A stretch of DNA of 64,000 nt from Streptomyces sp. HSG2 (lineage in GTDB: Bacteria > Actinomycetota > Actinomycetes > Streptomycetales > Streptomycetaceae): the NCBI RefSeq assembly GCF_016598575.1, contig NZ_CP066801.1, forward strand, positions 3,596,001 to 3,660,000, given 5' to 3'. Shown here one piece after another: positions 16,825 to 27,176 of this stretch; within the stretch, counting starts at the first letter, position 1, and each line of letters begins with the position of its first letter. The translations under genes were made by a program, and so were the position numbers. Below the pieces are notes generated by a model. The model saw only the letters and a program-made list of their open reading frames with translations, did not search any database and was not told the DNA's origin.

Positions 16825-19800
16825 ATGCTCGAACCGACCGAAGCCACCGAGTCCACCGAGGGCTCCGCGGCGAACACCCCCAGCGACACACTGCCGCCGC
16901 GCCGCCGCCGGCGAGCCGCTTCCCGGCCCGCCGGGCCGCCGGCAGCCGTCTCCGAGGCTCCCGGGGAGACCCGCGGCGCCGTTTCGGCCGCCGCGGAGGC
17001 GGACACCGAGGAACCGGCGGAGGCCGCCGCGACCTCCGAGATCGACCCACCGGACGTCCCCACACCCGCCGCGGAGGAGACCGGGCCGGCCGCGTCCGGC
17101 GGTCGGCCGCGGCGCCGCGCCGTACGCCGGGCCTCCGCTCCCGAGGGAGCCCCGTCCGCCGCGGAGAGCGCCGAGACCGTCCTTCCGGCGGGAGCGGCCC
17201 AGAGTCCGGCGACGGAGCGTGCCGAGGACCCCGCCTCGGCGGCGGAGGCCCCGCCGAGGCGCGGACGCCGCAGGGCGACGCGGAGCGCGTCCGCGCCCGC
17301 CGAGACCGCCGCTGTGCCCGCCGAGACCGCCGCTGTGCCCGCCGAGGCCGACGCGCCGCCCGCCGAGGAGCCGGCCGCCGCGGTGGCGCCGGCCGAGGGG
17401 GAGCCCGCGCCCCGTCGCACCCGACGTAGGGCCACGCGCCGCGTCGCCGCCCCCGGCACCGCCGGGGCGGGGTCGGAGGAGGCCGCTGCCGGCGGGTCCG
17501 CCCCGGAGGTCGCCTCCGCCTCTCCCGAGGAGCCGTCCACCTCGGCGGAACCCGTGGTGACGCGGGCCGACGTCGCCGAGCCCTCGTCGTCCCCGTCCGC
17601 CCTCGGGGAGGCGGCCGAGGAGCCCGCGCCGCGCCGTGCCCGCCGACGCGCGGTCCGCAAGGCCGCCGCCGGGTTCGCGGCTCCGGCCGAGACGCGGGCC
17701 CAGGAGGCCGAGAACGCGACGGAGACGGAGGGGAAGGCCCGCGCGAAGGGCGGTCGGCGTCCGTCGCGACCCGCCGTCGCGGTCTTCCAGCCGCCGGTCT
17801 TCACCGAGCCCCAGTTCCAGACCCCCGAGCGCGCCGCCGCGGAGGCGGCGGCGGAGGCGTCCGGCGCCACCGGGGCCGTCGAATCCGCTCGGGTCGAGGA
17901 GCCTTCGGAGGAGCAGACGGGGCCCGGCCGCCGTCGCCGGCGCCGCCGAGGCGCCTCGCCCGCCGACGAGGTCGAGCCGACCACGCGGGAGGCGACGGCG
18001 CGGGCCGGGGACTCCGAGCGGTCGACGGTCCCGGAGGCGAGCACCGAGGAGCCGACGGGCGACGACGAGACCGAGGAGCCCGGCGGCGAGGACGCCGACG
18101 CCGGCGAGGACGGCGGCGCCCGACGGCGCCGGCGTCGCGGCGGCCGTCGTCGTAGGCGCGGCGAGTCCGTCGACGGCGACGGGACCGACTCCGTCGACGG
18201 CGAGCCCGACGAGGACTCCGAGGACCGCGCCGCCGAGCAGGAGACGGCGGAGGACGACGAGGACGCGGACGGCACGCGGGGCGAGGAACGCGGGGCCGGC
18301 TCCAGCAGCAGCCGTCGCCGTCGTCGTCGCCGCCGCCGGGCCGGCGACTCGTCCGCGGACACCGAGACCTCCGCCGACGACCCCGAGCGGACCGTGGTCA
18401 AGGTCCGGGAACCCCGCAAGGTCGCCGAGCCGTCCGACGAGGTCCAGTCCATCAAGGGTTCGACCCGTCTGGAGGCCAAGAAGCAGCGGCGCCGGGAGGG
18501 GCGCGAGCAGGGGCGTCGGCGTGTTCCGATCATCACCGAGGCCGAGTTCCTGGCCCGTCGGGAGGCCGTCGACCGGGTGATGGTGGTCCGCCAGCACGGC
18601 GACCGCACCCAGATCGGCGTCCTGGAGGACGGCGTGCTCGTGGAGCACTACGTCAACAAGGAGCAGGCGACCTCGTACGTCGGCAACGTCTACCTCGGCA
18701 AGGTGCAGAACGTCCTGCCCTCGATGGAGGCCGCCTTCATCGACATCGGCAAGGGGCGCAACGCCGTCCTCTACGCCGGTGAGGTCAACTTCGCGGCCCT
18801 CGGCATGGGCAACGGACCGCGGCGGATCGAGACGGCGCTCAAGTCCGGCCAGTCGGTGCTGGTGCAGGTGACGAAGGACCCGATCGGGCACAAGGGCGCC
18901 CGTCTGACCAGCCAGGTGTCGCTGCCGGGCCGGTACCTCGTGTACGTGCCCGAGGGTTCGATGACGGGGATCAGCCGCAAGCTGCCCGACACCGAGCGTT
19001 CGCGGTTGAAGAGCATCCTGAAGAAGGTCGTTCCCGACGACGCGGGCGTCATCGTGCGCACAGCCGCCGAAGGGGCGAGCGAGGACGAACTGCGCCGCGA
19101 CGTCGAACGGCTGCAGGCGCAGTGGGAGGAGATCAAGAAGAAGGCCAAGAGCGGCAACGCCCCCACCCTCCTCTACGGCGAGCCGGACATGACCGTCCGG
19201 GTGGTGCGGGACATCTTCAACGAGGACTTCTCCAAGGTCGTCGTCAGCGGCGCCGACGCCTGGGAGACGGTGCACGGCTACGTCTCGCACGTCGCCCCGG
19301 ACCTCGTCGGCCGGTTGCAGAAGTGGACCAGCGAGGTCGACGTCTTCGCCACCTATCGGATCGACGAGCAACTCGCCAAGGCGCTGGACCGGAAGGTCTG
19401 GCTGCCCAGCGGCGGATCGCTGGTCATCGACCGGACCGAGGCGATGGTGGTCGTCGACGTCAACACCGGGAAGTTCACGGGTCAGGGCGGCAACCTGGAG
19501 GAGACGGTCACCAGGAACAACCTGGAGGCGGCCGAGGAGATCGTGCGCCAGCTCCGGTTGCGCGACCTCGGCGGCATCATCGTCATCGACTTCATCGACA
19601 TGGTCCTGGAATCCAACCGGGACCTGGTGCTGCGCCGGCTGCTGGAGTGCCTGGGCCGGGACCGCACCAAGCACCAGGTGGCCGAGGTGACGTCGCTGGG
19701 CCTGGTGCAGATGACCCGGAAGCGGGTCGGCCAGGGACTGCTGGAGTCCTTCTCCGAGACCTGTGTCCACTGCAACGGGCGGGGCGTCCTCGTCCACCTC

Positions 19801-20991
19801 GACCAGCCCACGGCCGTCTCCGGCGGTGGCGGTGGCGGTGGCAAGCGGCGCAAGCGCGCTCGGGCCGGGGCGTCCGAGCTGCCGCAGGACGCGGCCGTCG
19901 ACGCCGTGACCGCCGAGCAGGAAGCGGAGACCGAGTCGGAGGAGACCGTCGAGGTCGCCGAGCCGGTCGCGCTGCCCTCTCCCGATTTCGCCCCGGACGA
20001 GGAACTCTTCAACAGCGTCGCCGAGGCGGAGGCCGCGGCCGGTCGTGGCCGGTCCCGACGCAGGTCCGGGCGGCGCGCCTCGGCCCCGGCGGGTGGCCCG
20101 CGAGAGGTCGAGCCCCCGGTGCGCCAGGAGCCGACGGCGGCATCCGCCACCGTGGAGGAGGAGGTGGCGCGTCCGGTGCGGCCGGATTCCGCCGCCGAGG
20201 CGTTGACGGAGCCGGTGGCCGTCGAGGACGCGGTCGTACCCGCCCCGGCGACGGAGGACACCGGGCAGGGTCGCCCGAGGCGTCGCGCGACGCGGAGGGC
20301 ATCCGCCCCCGCCGGGTCCCCGGTGGCCTCCGAGGCGAGCGCCGTCACCGTGGTGGAGCCCGCGGGCGAGCGGCGTTCGGCCGCGGAGGAGCCGGCCGCC
20401 GAACCGACGCGGGAGGCCGAGTCGCCCGTCGCGCCCGCCCGCCCTCGACGGCGTGCCGTACGCTCGGCCGCCGCCGCCACGGCGTCGGAGGACGCGGCCG
20501 TCGTGGTCGTGCCGTCGGCGACGGAGCAGGCGGCGCCGACGGGGCCGGTCGAGCCGGAGGCCTCGACGACCTCGCCCGCCGAAGGCGAGGAGCCGACGAA
20601 GAAGACGGCGGCGCGGAAGACCGCGGCGAAGAAGGCGCCCGCGAAGAAGGCCGCGGCCAAGAAGACGGCGGCCAAGAAGGCCACCGCCAAGAAGGCGACG
20701 GCGACGAAGACCGCGGCCAAGAAGGCGACGGCGACGAAGGCGGAGAGCCCGGAGGCCGTCGATTCGGGGGCGGAGGGCGCGGAGCGGGATCCCGAGCCGG
20801 CCGCCACGACGCGCAAGGCCGCGGTGAGGAAGACGACCGCCAAGAAGACCGCGGCCAAGAAGACCGCGGCGAAGAAGGCGCCCGCGAAGAAGGCCGCGGC
20901 CAAGAAGACGGCGGCCAAGAAGGCCACCGCCAAGAAGGCGACGGCGACGAAGACCGCCGACGCCTCGACAGGGGCGTCGCCCCAGGAGTGA
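16825..20991 (+). CDS. rne: Ribonuclease E/G family protein with long disordered flanks
   Basis: A large endoribonuclease (1388 aa) that starts mRNA decay and processes rRNA and tRNA. About 580 N-terminal residues are low-complexity Ala/Glu/Pro with Arg clusters ([12 protein letters not shown] runs). The catalytic part follows at about 580-1005: S1 RNA-binding region ([20 protein letters not shown]), DNase I-like active site ([12 protein letters not shown] and IIVIDFIDM), and the zinc-link CVHCNG. The C-terminus alternates acidic, [16 protein letters not shown] and, at the very end, Lys/Ala repeats ([12 protein letters not shown]) like histone H1. ATG 16825 has GGGAGA ten bases upstream. Such flanks on both sides of the core are typical of actinomycete RNase E and are thought to be scaffold regions. 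Confidence 0.95.
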   Translation: MLEPTEATESTEGSAANTPSDTLPPRRRRRAASRPAGPPAAVSEAPGETRGAVSAAAEADTEEPAEAAATSEIDPPDVPTPAAEETGPAASGGRPRRRAVRRASAPEGAPSAAESAETVLPAGAAQSPATERAEDPASAAEAPPRRGRRRATRSASAPAETAAVPAETAAVPAEADAPPAEEPAAAVAPAEGEPAPRRTRRRATRRVAAPGTAGAGSEEAAAGGSAPEVASASPEEPSTSAEPVVTRADVAEPSSSPSALGEAAEEPAPRRARRRAVRKAAAGFAAPAETRAQEAENATETEGKARAKGGRRPSRPAVAVFQPPVFTEPQFQTPERAAAEAAAEASGATGAVESARVEEPSEEQTGPGRRRRRRRGASPADEVEPTTREATARAGDSERSTVPEASTEEPTGDDETEEPGGEDADAGEDGGARRRRRRGGRRRRRGESVDGDGTDSVDGEPDEDSEDRAAEQETAEDDEDADGTRGEERGAGSSSSRRRRRRRRRAGDSSADTETSADDPERTVVKVREPRKVAEPSDEVQSIKGSTRLEAKKQRRREGREQGRRRVPIITEAEFLARREAVDRVMVVRQHGDRTQIGVLEDGVLVEHYVNKEQATSYVGNVYLGKVQNVLPSMEAAFIDIGKGRNAVLYAGEVNFAALGMGNGPRRIETALKSGQSVLVQVTKDPIGHKGARLTSQVSLPGRYLVYVPEGSMTGISRKLPDTERSRLKSILKKVVPDDAGVIVRTAAEGASEDELRRDVERLQAQWEEIKKKAKSGNAPTLLYGEPDMTVRVVRDIFNEDFSKVVVSGADAWETVHGYVSHVAPDLVGRLQKWTSEVDVFATYRIDEQLAKALDRKVWLPSGGSLVIDRTEAMVVVDVNTGKFTGQGGNLEETVTRNNLEAAEEIVRQLRLRDLGGIIVIDFIDMVLESNRDLVLRRLLECLGRDRTKHQVAEVTSLGLVQMTRKRVGQGLLESFSETCVHCNGRGVLVHLDQPTAVSGGGGGGGKRRKRARAGASELPQDAAVDAVTAEQEAETESEETVEVAEPVALPSPDFAPDEELFNSVAEAEAAAGRGRSRRRSGRRASAPAGGPREVEPPVRQEPTAASATVEEEVARPVRPDSAAEALTEPVAVEDAVVPAPATEDTGQGRPRRRATRRASAPAGSPVASEASAVTVVEPAGERRSAAEEPAAEPTREAESPVAPARPRRRAVRSAAAATASEDAAVVVVPSATEQAAPTGPVEPEASTTSPAEGEEPTKKTAARKTAAKKAPAKKAAAKKTAAKKATAKKATATKTAAKKATATKAESPEAVDSGAEGAERDPEPAATTRKAAVRKTTAKKTAAKKTAAKKAPAKKAAAKKTAAKKATAKKATATKTADASTGASPQE
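20617..20957 (+). repeat. 98-bp exact direct repeat inside the Lys/Ala tail of rne
   Basis: Positions 20617-20714 recur without a mismatch at 20860-20957, an offset of 243 bp (81 codons, in frame). They encode [23 protein letters not shown] sequence. Such identical copies can recombine and change the tail length. Confidence 0.9.
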
Positions 20992-21020
20992 CGACGCCCG
21001 TCCGGTCACGGCCGCGTGTC

Positions 21021-21062
21021 CCGGTGCCCGGCGATCACCTCTCGGTGATCGCCGGGCACCGG
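21021..21062 (+). terminator. Strong hairpin terminator after rne
   Basis: A perfect 19-bp stem: 21021-21039 pairs with 21044-21062, loop TCTC. It begins 30 bases after the rne stop and lies before the rplU promoter. No T-tract follows, as is usual in Streptomyces. Confidence 0.8.
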
Positions 21063-21111
21063 CGCGTCCGCTGGTCTTCCGCGGCGGGGGCGTGACGCCG
21101 GGAGTCCTGGT

Positions 21112-21141
21112 TTGACCCTCCGGGCGCGGCGCCCGTAAACT
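21112..21141 (+). promoter_or_regulatory. rplU promoter
   Basis: TTGACC (21112-21117) and TAAACT (21136-21141) with an 18-bp spacer form the best housekeeping-type promoter in the window. Transcription would begin near 21148, giving a leader of about 143 bases. Confidence 0.75.
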
Positions 21142-21147
21142 CGACCT

Positions 21148-21290
21148 TCGGTGTGTCGACTGACGCGCCACATCCCCGTAAACCTCCTCCTTCCGGTTCC
21201 GGGCACCCGGTGACCGGAAGAGGCCGTTCGTGTTCGCGCCGGGCGGCTGGCCTGCGGGGGTGCCGTGATCCGAGCGAAAGAGAGTCCCGC
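21148..21290 (+). promoter_or_regulatory. Structured leader of rplU
   Basis: The predicted 5' leader contains CTTCCGGT (21190-21197) complementary to ACCGGAAG (21213-21220), enclosing a further small CCGG stem. Leaders of r-protein operons often carry a protein-binding structure for autoregulation; that this one does so is an inference. Confidence 0.35.
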
Positions 21291-21611
21291 GTGTACGCGA
21301 TCGTGCGCAGCGGTGGTCGTCAGCACAAGGTTGCTGTCGGCGACATCGTCGAGGTTGACAAGATTTCCACCGCCGGGGTCGGCGACACGGTCGAGCTCTC
21401 GACCCTGCTCGTCGTCGACGGCGACGCTGTGACCAGCGACCCGTGGGTACTGGCCGGGATCAAGGTCCAGGCCGAGGTCGTGGACCACCACAAGGGCCAG
21501 AAGATCGACATTCTGCGCTACAAGAACAAGACCGGCTACCGCCGTCGTCAGGGCCACCGCCAGCAGTACACGGCGCTCAAGGTCACGGCGATCCCCGCGG
21601 CTGCGAAGTAA
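21291..21611 (+). CDS. rplU: 50S ribosomal protein L21
   Basis: A primary 23S rRNA-binding protein of 106 aa, [18 protein letters not shown]..., the standard length. The C-terminal [15 protein letters not shown] is the family signature. GTG 21291 was chosen over upstream in-frame starts because homologues begin at [17 protein letters not shown] lies about seven bases upstream. First gene of rplU-rpmA-obg. Confidence 0.97.
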   Translation: MYAIVRSGGRQHKVAVGDIVEVDKISTAGVGDTVELSTLLVVDGDAVTSDPWVLAGIKVQAEVVDHHKGQKIDILRYKNKTGYRRRQGHRQQYTALKVTAIPAAAK

Positions 21612-21624
21612 GGACTGAGGAGAC

Positions 21625-21879
21625 ATGGCACACAAGAAGGGCGCATCGTCCACCCGGAACGGTCGCGACTCGAATGCCCAGCGGCTCGGCGTGAAGCGCT
21701 TCGGCGGTCAGGTCGTCAACGCCGGTGAGATCCTGGTCCGTCAGCGTGGCACCCACTTCCACCCGGGCTCCGGCGTCGGGCGTGGCGGCGACGACACGCT
21801 GTTCGCGCTGCAGGCCGGTTCGGTGCAGTTCGGCACCAGCCGCGGCCGCAAGGTCGTGAACATCGTCCCGGTCGCCTGA
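21625..21879 (+). CDS. rpmA: 50S ribosomal protein L27
   Basis: L27 (84 aa) reaches the peptidyl-transferase centre with its N-terminus. The sequence [20 protein letters not shown] is typical and, as in other actinomycetes, lacks the cleavable N-terminal extension of Firmicutes. The ATG is 13 bases after the rplU stop with AGGAGA as ribosome-binding site. Confidence 0.98.
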   Translation: MAHKKGASSTRNGRDSNAQRLGVKRFGGQVVNAGEILVRQRGTHFHPGSGVGRGGDDTLFALQAGSVQFGTSRGRKVVNIVPVA

Positions 21880-22006
21880 CCGCGCACGTTCGTTCCGCGA
21901 GGCGGACCTCACTTCCCGGGTGGGAGGGCGGGTCCGCCTTTCGCGTGTCAAGCAGATGGCGCCCGTTCCGGGCGCCGTCGTCCCCGAGTCTCTGGAGGCC
22001 CTTCCC

Positions 22007-23452
22007 ATGACCACCTTCGTGGACCGCGTCGAGCTGCACGTCGCCGCGGGTAGCGGAGGCCACGGCTGCGCCTCCGTGCACAGGGAGAAGTTCAAGCCGC
22101 TGGGCGGCCCGGACGGCGGCAACGGAGGTCGGGGCGGGGACGTGATCCTCACCGTCGACCAGTCGGTGACCACCCTGCTCGACTACCACCACTCGCCGCA
22201 CCGCAGGGCCACCAACGGCAGGCCGGGCGAGGGCGGCAACCGATCCGGCAAGGACGGGCAGGATCTCGTCCTGCCCGTGCCCGACGGTACCGTGGTGCTC
22301 GACCGATCCGGCAACGTGCTCGCGGATCTCGTGGGTCACGGCACGTCCTTCGTGGCCGCTCAGGGGGGCCGGGGCGGGCTGGGCAACGCCGCGCTCGCGT
22401 CGGCGCGCCGCAAGGCCCCCGGCTTCGCCCTGCTCGGCGAGCCCGGGGACGCGCGAGACGTCCTCCTGGAACTGAAGACCGTCGCCGACGTGGCGCTGGT
22501 CGGCTATCCGAGCGCCGGGAAGTCGTCGCTGATCTCGGTGCTCAGCGCGGCCAAGCCGAAGATCGCCGACTATCCCTTCACCACCCTCGTGCCCAACCTG
22601 GGCGTGGTCACGGCCGGTTCGACGGTCTACACCGTCGCCGACGTGCCCGGCCTCATCCCCGGCGCCAGCCGAGGCAAGGGCCTCGGGCTGGAGTTCCTCC
22701 GGCACGTGGAGCGGTGCAGCGTGCTCGTGCACGTCCTGGACACGGCGACCCTGGAGTCCGACCGCGACCCGCTCTCCGACCTCGACGTCATCGAGGAGGA
22801 GCTGCGCGCCTACGGGGGTCTCGGCGACCGCCCCCGTCTCGTCGTGCTGAACAAGATCGACGTCCCGGACGGTCAGGACCTCGCAGATCTGGTCCGCCCG
22901 GACCTCGAAGAGCGCGGTTACCGTGTCTTCGAGGTGTCCGCCGTCGCCCACCGGGGGCTGCGGGAGCTGTCGTTCGCCTTGGCCGACCTGGTGGCCGAGG
23001 CCCGGACCGCCCGCCCGAAGGAAGAGGCCACCCGGATCGTGATCCGTCCGCGCGCCGTGGACGACACCGGCTTCACGGTCACCCGGGAGGAGATCGGCGG
23101 GGAGCCGCTGTTCCGTGTGCGCGGAGAGAAGCCCGAACGCTGGGTGCGGCAGACGGACTTCGCCAACGACGAGGCGGTCGGCTACCTCGCCGACCGGCTC
23201 GACCGCCTCGGGGTCGAGGAGGAGTTGACGAAGGCGGGCGCGCGTGCCGGAGACGGTGTCGCCATCGGCCCGGAGGAGAACGCGGTCGTCTTCGACTGGG
23301 AGCCGACCACGGTCGCGGGCGCCGAGATGCTTGGCCGTCGAGGCGAGGACCACCGTTTCGACGCGCCTCGGCCCGCCACTCAGCGCCGCCGTGACCGGCA
23401 GGCCGAACGGGACGACGCGGAGCGGGAGTTCGACGGTTTCGAGCCGTTCTGA
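22007..23452 (+). CDS. obgE: GTPase Obg
   Basis: A ribosome-assembly and growth-control GTPase of 481 aa; in Streptomyces obg also affects the onset of sporulation. The glycine-rich Obg fold comes first ([14 protein letters not shown] near residue 35). The G domain follows with GYPSAGKSS (G1), [10 protein letters not shown] (G3) and NKID (G4), then the C-terminal OCT domain. ATG 22007 has TGGAGG nine bases upstream; the frame is open further back but the homology starts at [12 protein letters not shown]. It lies 127 bp after rpmA. Confidence 0.96.
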   Translation: MTTFVDRVELHVAAGSGGHGCASVHREKFKPLGGPDGGNGGRGGDVILTVDQSVTTLLDYHHSPHRRATNGRPGEGGNRSGKDGQDLVLPVPDGTVVLDRSGNVLADLVGHGTSFVAAQGGRGGLGNAALASARRKAPGFALLGEPGDARDVLLELKTVADVALVGYPSAGKSSLISVLSAAKPKIADYPFTTLVPNLGVVTAGSTVYTVADVPGLIPGASRGKGLGLEFLRHVERCSVLVHVLDTATLESDRDPLSDLDVIEEELRAYGGLGDRPRLVVLNKIDVPDGQDLADLVRPDLEERGYRVFEVSAVAHRGLRELSFALADLVAEARTARPKEEATRIVIRPRAVDDTGFTVTREEIGGEPLFRVRGEKPERWVRQTDFANDEAVGYLADRLDRLGVEEELTKAGARAGDGVAIGPEENAVVFDWEPTTVAGAEMLGRRGEDHRFDAPRPATQRRRDRQAERDDAEREFDGFEPF

Positions 23453-23624
23453 CCAGCGCGAGGGCGACCGCCCCCCGGCCGTCACCCGCGTCACCCGCCT
23501 CAACCCGTTCCGGCGGGCGCCATAGGGTTGCCCCGTCGGGGCGGCGGCCGTCGCCCCACCGGGCTCACGTCCCTCGGGTTGTTCGGGGCCCGTGGAACGC
23601 GTGGTGTCGGAAAGGACCAAGCGG

Positions 23625-24593
23625 ATGTGGATGATTACGGGCGGCGCCGGTTTCATCGGGGCCCATGTCGTGCGGGCCATGACGGAGGGCGGACGGCGGG
23701 TCGTCGTCTACGACGACCTTTCCACGGGTGACCGTGATCGACTCCCTGAGAACGTTCCCCTGGTGGTCGGGAGCGTGCTCGACCGGGGGCGCCTCGACCA
23801 GGCGTTCCGCGAGCACGGTGTGACGGGCGTGGTGCACGTCGCGGGAAAGAAGCGGGTGGCCGAGTCGGTCGAACGCCCGCTCCACTACTACCGTGAGAAC
23901 GTCACCGGCATGGCCACGCTGCTGGAGGCCATGGCCGACCACGGCGTGGACCGGATGGTGTTCTCCTCCTCGGCGGCGGTGTACGGCATGCCGGACGTCG
24001 ACCTGGTCACCGAGGACACCCCCTGCCGGCCGATGAGTCCCTACGGGGAGACCAAGCTCGTCGGGGAGTGGATGGTCGGGGCCGCCGCCCGAGCCCACGG
24101 GTTGCGCGGTGCCTGCCTGCGCTACTTCAACGTCGCCGGAGCCGCGTCCCCGCGACTGTCCGACTCGGGCGTGTTCAACCTCATCCCGATGATCTTCGAG
24201 CGGTTGGACGCCGGCGAGGCGCCACGCGTCTTCGGGGACGACTACGCCACCCCCGACGGCACCTGCGTCCGGGACTACATCCACGTGCGTGACATCGCCT
24301 CCGCCCACCTCGCGGCGGCCGTGCGGTTGGAGGACGCCTCCGCCGGGACCGCACTGACGCTCAACATCGGCCGCGGACAAGGCGTCTCGGTGCGCGAGAT
24401 GGTCGACCGCGTCCTGCGCGTGACCGGCCACGAGGACGTGCGGCCCGTGGTCCGCGACCGCCGGGCGGGAGACCCGGCGCGAGTGGTGGCCTCCGCCGAC
24501 CGTATCCGGCGGGAACTCGACTGGACCGCCCGGCACGACCTCGACGAGATGATCGAGTCCGCTTGGCGCGGCTGGCGACACCGCCACCCCTGA
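23625..24593 (+). CDS. galE: UDP-glucose 4-epimerase-like NAD-dependent epimerase
   Basis: A short-chain dehydrogenase-type epimerase of 322 aa. The NAD-binding loop is TGGAGFIGAH at residues 5-14. The active site has Ser residues in SSSAAVYG and the YGETK motif (catalytic Tyr and Lys). Members interconvert UDP-glucose/UDP-galactose or the N-acetyl forms; the exact substrate cannot be read from the sequence. ATG 23625 has GGAAAGGA eight bases upstream. Since it sits next to two wall-polymer transferases and far from galT/galK, a role in supplying sugar for an envelope glycopolymer is plausible. A possible -10 element TAGGGT is at 23523-23528. Confidence 0.82.
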   Translation: MWMITGGAGFIGAHVVRAMTEGGRRVVVYDDLSTGDRDRLPENVPLVVGSVLDRGRLDQAFREHGVTGVVHVAGKKRVAESVERPLHYYRENVTGMATLLEAMADHGVDRMVFSSSAAVYGMPDVDLVTEDTPCRPMSPYGETKLVGEWMVGAAARAHGLRGACLRYFNVAGAASPRLSDSGVFNLIPMIFERLDAGEAPRVFGDDYATPDGTCVRDYIHVRDIASAHLAAAVRLEDASAGTALTLNIGRGQGVSVREMVDRVLRVTGHEDVRPVVRDRRAGDPARVVASADRIRRELDWTARHDLDEMIESAWRGWRHRHP

Positions 24594-24600
24594 CCGTCCG

Positions 24601-24638
24601 TCACCCCCTCCCCGGAGCACGCTCCCCCGAGGGGGTGA
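24601..24638. terminator. Hairpin between convergent galE and the GT2-TagF gene
   Basis: TCACCCCCTC (24601-24610) pairs exactly with GAGGGGGTGA (24629-24638), loop 18 bases. It can serve both converging transcripts. Confidence 0.65.
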
Positions 24639-24668
24639 GGCGGGCCGTCGAGGGCGCGGGACGGCCCA

Positions 24669-26915
24669 TCAGGCCAGGGCCGACCCCTCCGCGTCCGCCG
24701 TCCCGAACGCCTCCGCCGGCGTCGGCACTCGCGGCCGGCGGTCGAACGGCACCACCGGTGGCACGTCCCGCTGTCCGAGGAAGACCCGACGCACCACGCG
24801 CTCGGCCGCCCGCCCGTCGTCGAGGGCGCAGAAGCGCCGGCGGAAGGCGTCACGGAGCCGCGCCGCCTCCTCGCCGGCGTACTCTCCGGACTCGATCAGC
24901 CGAATCAGCCCCTCCTCGTCGGTCGCCACCGCCCCCGGTGGCTCCCGGAGCAGGTCGAAGTAGGTCCCGCGGACCGCGGAGTACACCTCCCAGTCCGGGG
25001 CGTGGACGACGATCGGACGGTCCAGGACGGCGTAGTCGAACATCGCCGAGGAGTAGTCCGTGATCAGGGCGTCCGCGGCGAGGTACAGCTCCTCCACGCG
25101 TGGGTGCGCCGTCACGTCGACGACCCGGGCTCCGCCGAGGACGTCCTCGACGTGCGGCGCGTTCCCGTAGAAGTAGTGGCCGCGCACCAGCAGGGTCACG
25201 TCCGGCCCCAGCCGTCGCGCGAATCGGGCCGGGTCCAACGGCGGCACGAACCCCGGCTGGTACTCCCGGTGTGTGGGCAGGTAGAGGAACACCCTTCGGC
25301 CCTCGCTCAGCCCGAGGTCCTCGCGTGCCTTGCGGACCTCGGCGGCGCCCGCGGAGGCGAGGACGTCGTTCCGCGGGTAGCCGGTCTCCAGCGTCGTGTA
25401 GGAGCAGGGATACGCCCGCTCCCACGCCACCGTCGAGTGCCGGTTGGACGTGATGCTGTAGTCCCAGCGGTCGCAGCGCCTCAGCAGCGCGGCGAAGTCC
25501 ATGTCGGTGGAGGCCGGATACCGACGTTGGTCCAGCCCCATCGTCTTCAACGGCGTGCCGTGGTGCGTCTGCACGTGGACCTGTCCGGGCCGTTTCACCG
25601 TCGAGTCGCCGAAGTTGACGTTGTTCACCAGGTACGCCGCGCGCGCCAACGTCGACCAGTAGGCGCGGGAGCCCACCCGGACGTACTCCACGCCCGCCGG
25701 CACCCGATCGGCGGCCTCCGGCCGCACGGCCCAGACACGTCGGACCCCGGGTGCCAGACGCCCCAGTTCGGCGTCGATCGCCGCCGGGTTGCAGGCCACC
25801 CCCCGGTGCCAGTACGCGGAGAACAGCGCCAGGTTCTCGTCCAGCGGTCTGCGCAGCTGGGCGCGGTAGAAGAGCCGCGTCGCGAGGCGCTTGCCGGTCC
25901 TCGCCATCGCCCTGGCGCGCCGCACGACCTTGTGCCGTGTGCGCACCGCCCGCGTCGCGACGGCCATCGCCGCGTAGGCGTCCCGCTCCAACAGCGCGTA
26001 CTTGCGACCCTGGTTGCCGGGGGGCCGCACGAACCCCGAGGGGACGCGAGCCCGGTAGTCGGCGGAGGCGCGGTGGAAGAACTCCGCCCGCGTGCCGGGC
26101 GGCAGCCGGTCCCGACGCCGCAGCACGGTCAGGTAGTGATCCACCATCTTGCGGAACAGCGGATCGCGCCAACGGGCCAGTTCCTCGTGGGCGTCGAGAT
26201 GTTCGAAGACGCGCCGGTACTGGTCGAAGACGTCGAAGTGCCCGCGGCTGACGGTCCGGAGGATGTTGCTGCCCTCACGGCGCTGCCGGTAGTACAGGCA
26301 GACGCGGTCCAACAGCGCGATCCGGCGTGCCGTCGTCAGGCAACGGTACGTCCAGGGGGCGTCCTCGTAGTATCCGGGAGGGAAGACCAGCCCCACACCG
26401 GTGACGAAGTCGCGACGGTAGGCCTTGTTCCAGGCGACCTGCAGGAGATCGAGCAGTTCCGGCCGGTCGGCGAGGGAGAACGTCGCCGGTCCCTCGGACC
26501 GCAGCAGGTCCGCGCGCAGGTTGCGGCGGATCCTGCCGTCCCAGTGGGAGCGGGCGTAGTCGAAGACGAGGACGTCGGGGTCGCCGGTGTGCGCGAGGCG
26601 TTCGGATATCGCCTTCAGCGCGCCCTCGGCGAGGGTGTCGTCGCTGTCCAGGAAGAGCACGTAGTCGCCGTGCGCGGCGGCCAGTCCGCGGTTTCGCGCC
26701 CGCCCCAGGCCCACGTTCTCGCCGAGGTGGATCACGCGGAGGCGGGAGTCACGCTCCGCGTACGCGTCGAGGATCGCGCCCGAGCCGTCCGGCGAGCAGT
26801 CGTCGACCGCCACGACCTCGAAGTCCGCGCCCTCCTGGGCGAAGACGGAGTCGAGGCACTCCGACAGGTAGGCCCGTACCTGGTACACGGGCACGACGAC
26901 GGTCAGTCTGGGCAT
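24669..26915 (-). CDS. GT2 glycosyltransferase fused to a TagF-like CDP-glycerol glycerophosphotransferase
   Basis: A 748-residue fusion. Residues 1-250 form a family 2 glycosyltransferase (LTVVVPVYQVRAYLSECLDS; nucleotide-sugar/metal site VLFLDSDDT). Residues about 365-745 form a CDP-glycerol:polyglycerophosphate transferase domain with the motifs THHGTPLKTMG, YLPTHREYQPG, LLVRGHYF and ITDYSSAMFDYAVLDRPIV. It would alternately add sugars and polyol phosphates to a wall teichoic-acid-like polymer on the inner membrane face. From memory, similar genes at this position in S. coelicolor take part in spore-wall synthesis. The gene is alone on the minus strand, convergent with galE. Start ATG at 26915. 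Confidence 0.88.
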   Translation of the reverse strand: MPRLTVVVPVYQVRAYLSECLDSVFAQEGADFEVVAVDDCSPDGSGAILDAYAERDSRLRVIHLGENVGLGRARNRGLAAAHGDYVLFLDSDDTLAEGALKAISERLAHTGDPDVLVFDYARSHWDGRIRRNLRADLLRSEGPATFSLADRPELLDLLQVAWNKAYRRDFVTGVGLVFPPGYYEDAPWTYRCLTTARRIALLDRVCLYYRQRREGSNILRTVSRGHFDVFDQYRRVFEHLDAHEELARWRDPLFRKMVDHYLTVLRRRDRLPPGTRAEFFHRASADYRARVPSGFVRPPGNQGRKYALLERDAYAAMAVATRAVRTRHKVVRRARAMARTGKRLATRLFYRAQLRRPLDENLALFSAYWHRGVACNPAAIDAELGRLAPGVRRVWAVRPEAADRVPAGVEYVRVGSRAYWSTLARAAYLVNNVNFGDSTVKRPGQVHVQTHHGTPLKTMGLDQRRYPASTDMDFAALLRRCDRWDYSITSNRHSTVAWERAYPCSYTTLETGYPRNDVLASAGAAEVRKAREDLGLSEGRRVFLYLPTHREYQPGFVPPLDPARFARRLGPDVTLLVRGHYFYGNAPHVEDVLGGARVVDVTAHPRVEELYLAADALITDYSSAMFDYAVLDRPIVVHAPDWEVYSAVRGTYFDLLREPPGAVATDEEGLIRLIESGEYAGEEAARLRDAFRRRFCALDDGRAAERVVRRVFLGQRDVPPVVPFDRRPRVPTPAEAFGTADAEGSALA

Positions 26916-27176
26916 CCTGGCAACCTGTTCCGTCAGGAGAGAGGGCGGGTGGAGCGGCTGGGCGCGGCCCCGGGGAAGGAGCCGCCGCCTCAGCGTAAGG
27001 TGTCCGCCCTCGCGGAGCGGAGGCCGGATTCCCCGCTCCGGGCGTCTCCCGTGACGGGCCCGCCCCGGCCGGCGGCCCGGGACGGGTGATCGACCGGGCC
27101 CCTCCGGTCCGGCGGCCGTGGTCCCCGACCGTACGAGTCGGACGCGGAGGGGGTCGACACTCCCGTCCGCGAGGCG
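26916..27176 (-). other. Intergenic region between the two TagF-like genes
   Basis: This 261-bp region should contain the promoter of the GT2-TagF gene. A purine-rich stretch precedes that start on the minus strand. I see no gene and no clear promoter. Confidence 0.4.

Noticed and set aside
16168..21171. Very long minus-strand open frame (1667 codons) opposite rne
   Set aside because: It is a shadow of rne and the DUF2344 gene; stops are rare on both strands at this G+C content, its product is low-complexity Arg/Gly/Leu, and the plus strand carries recognisable domains.
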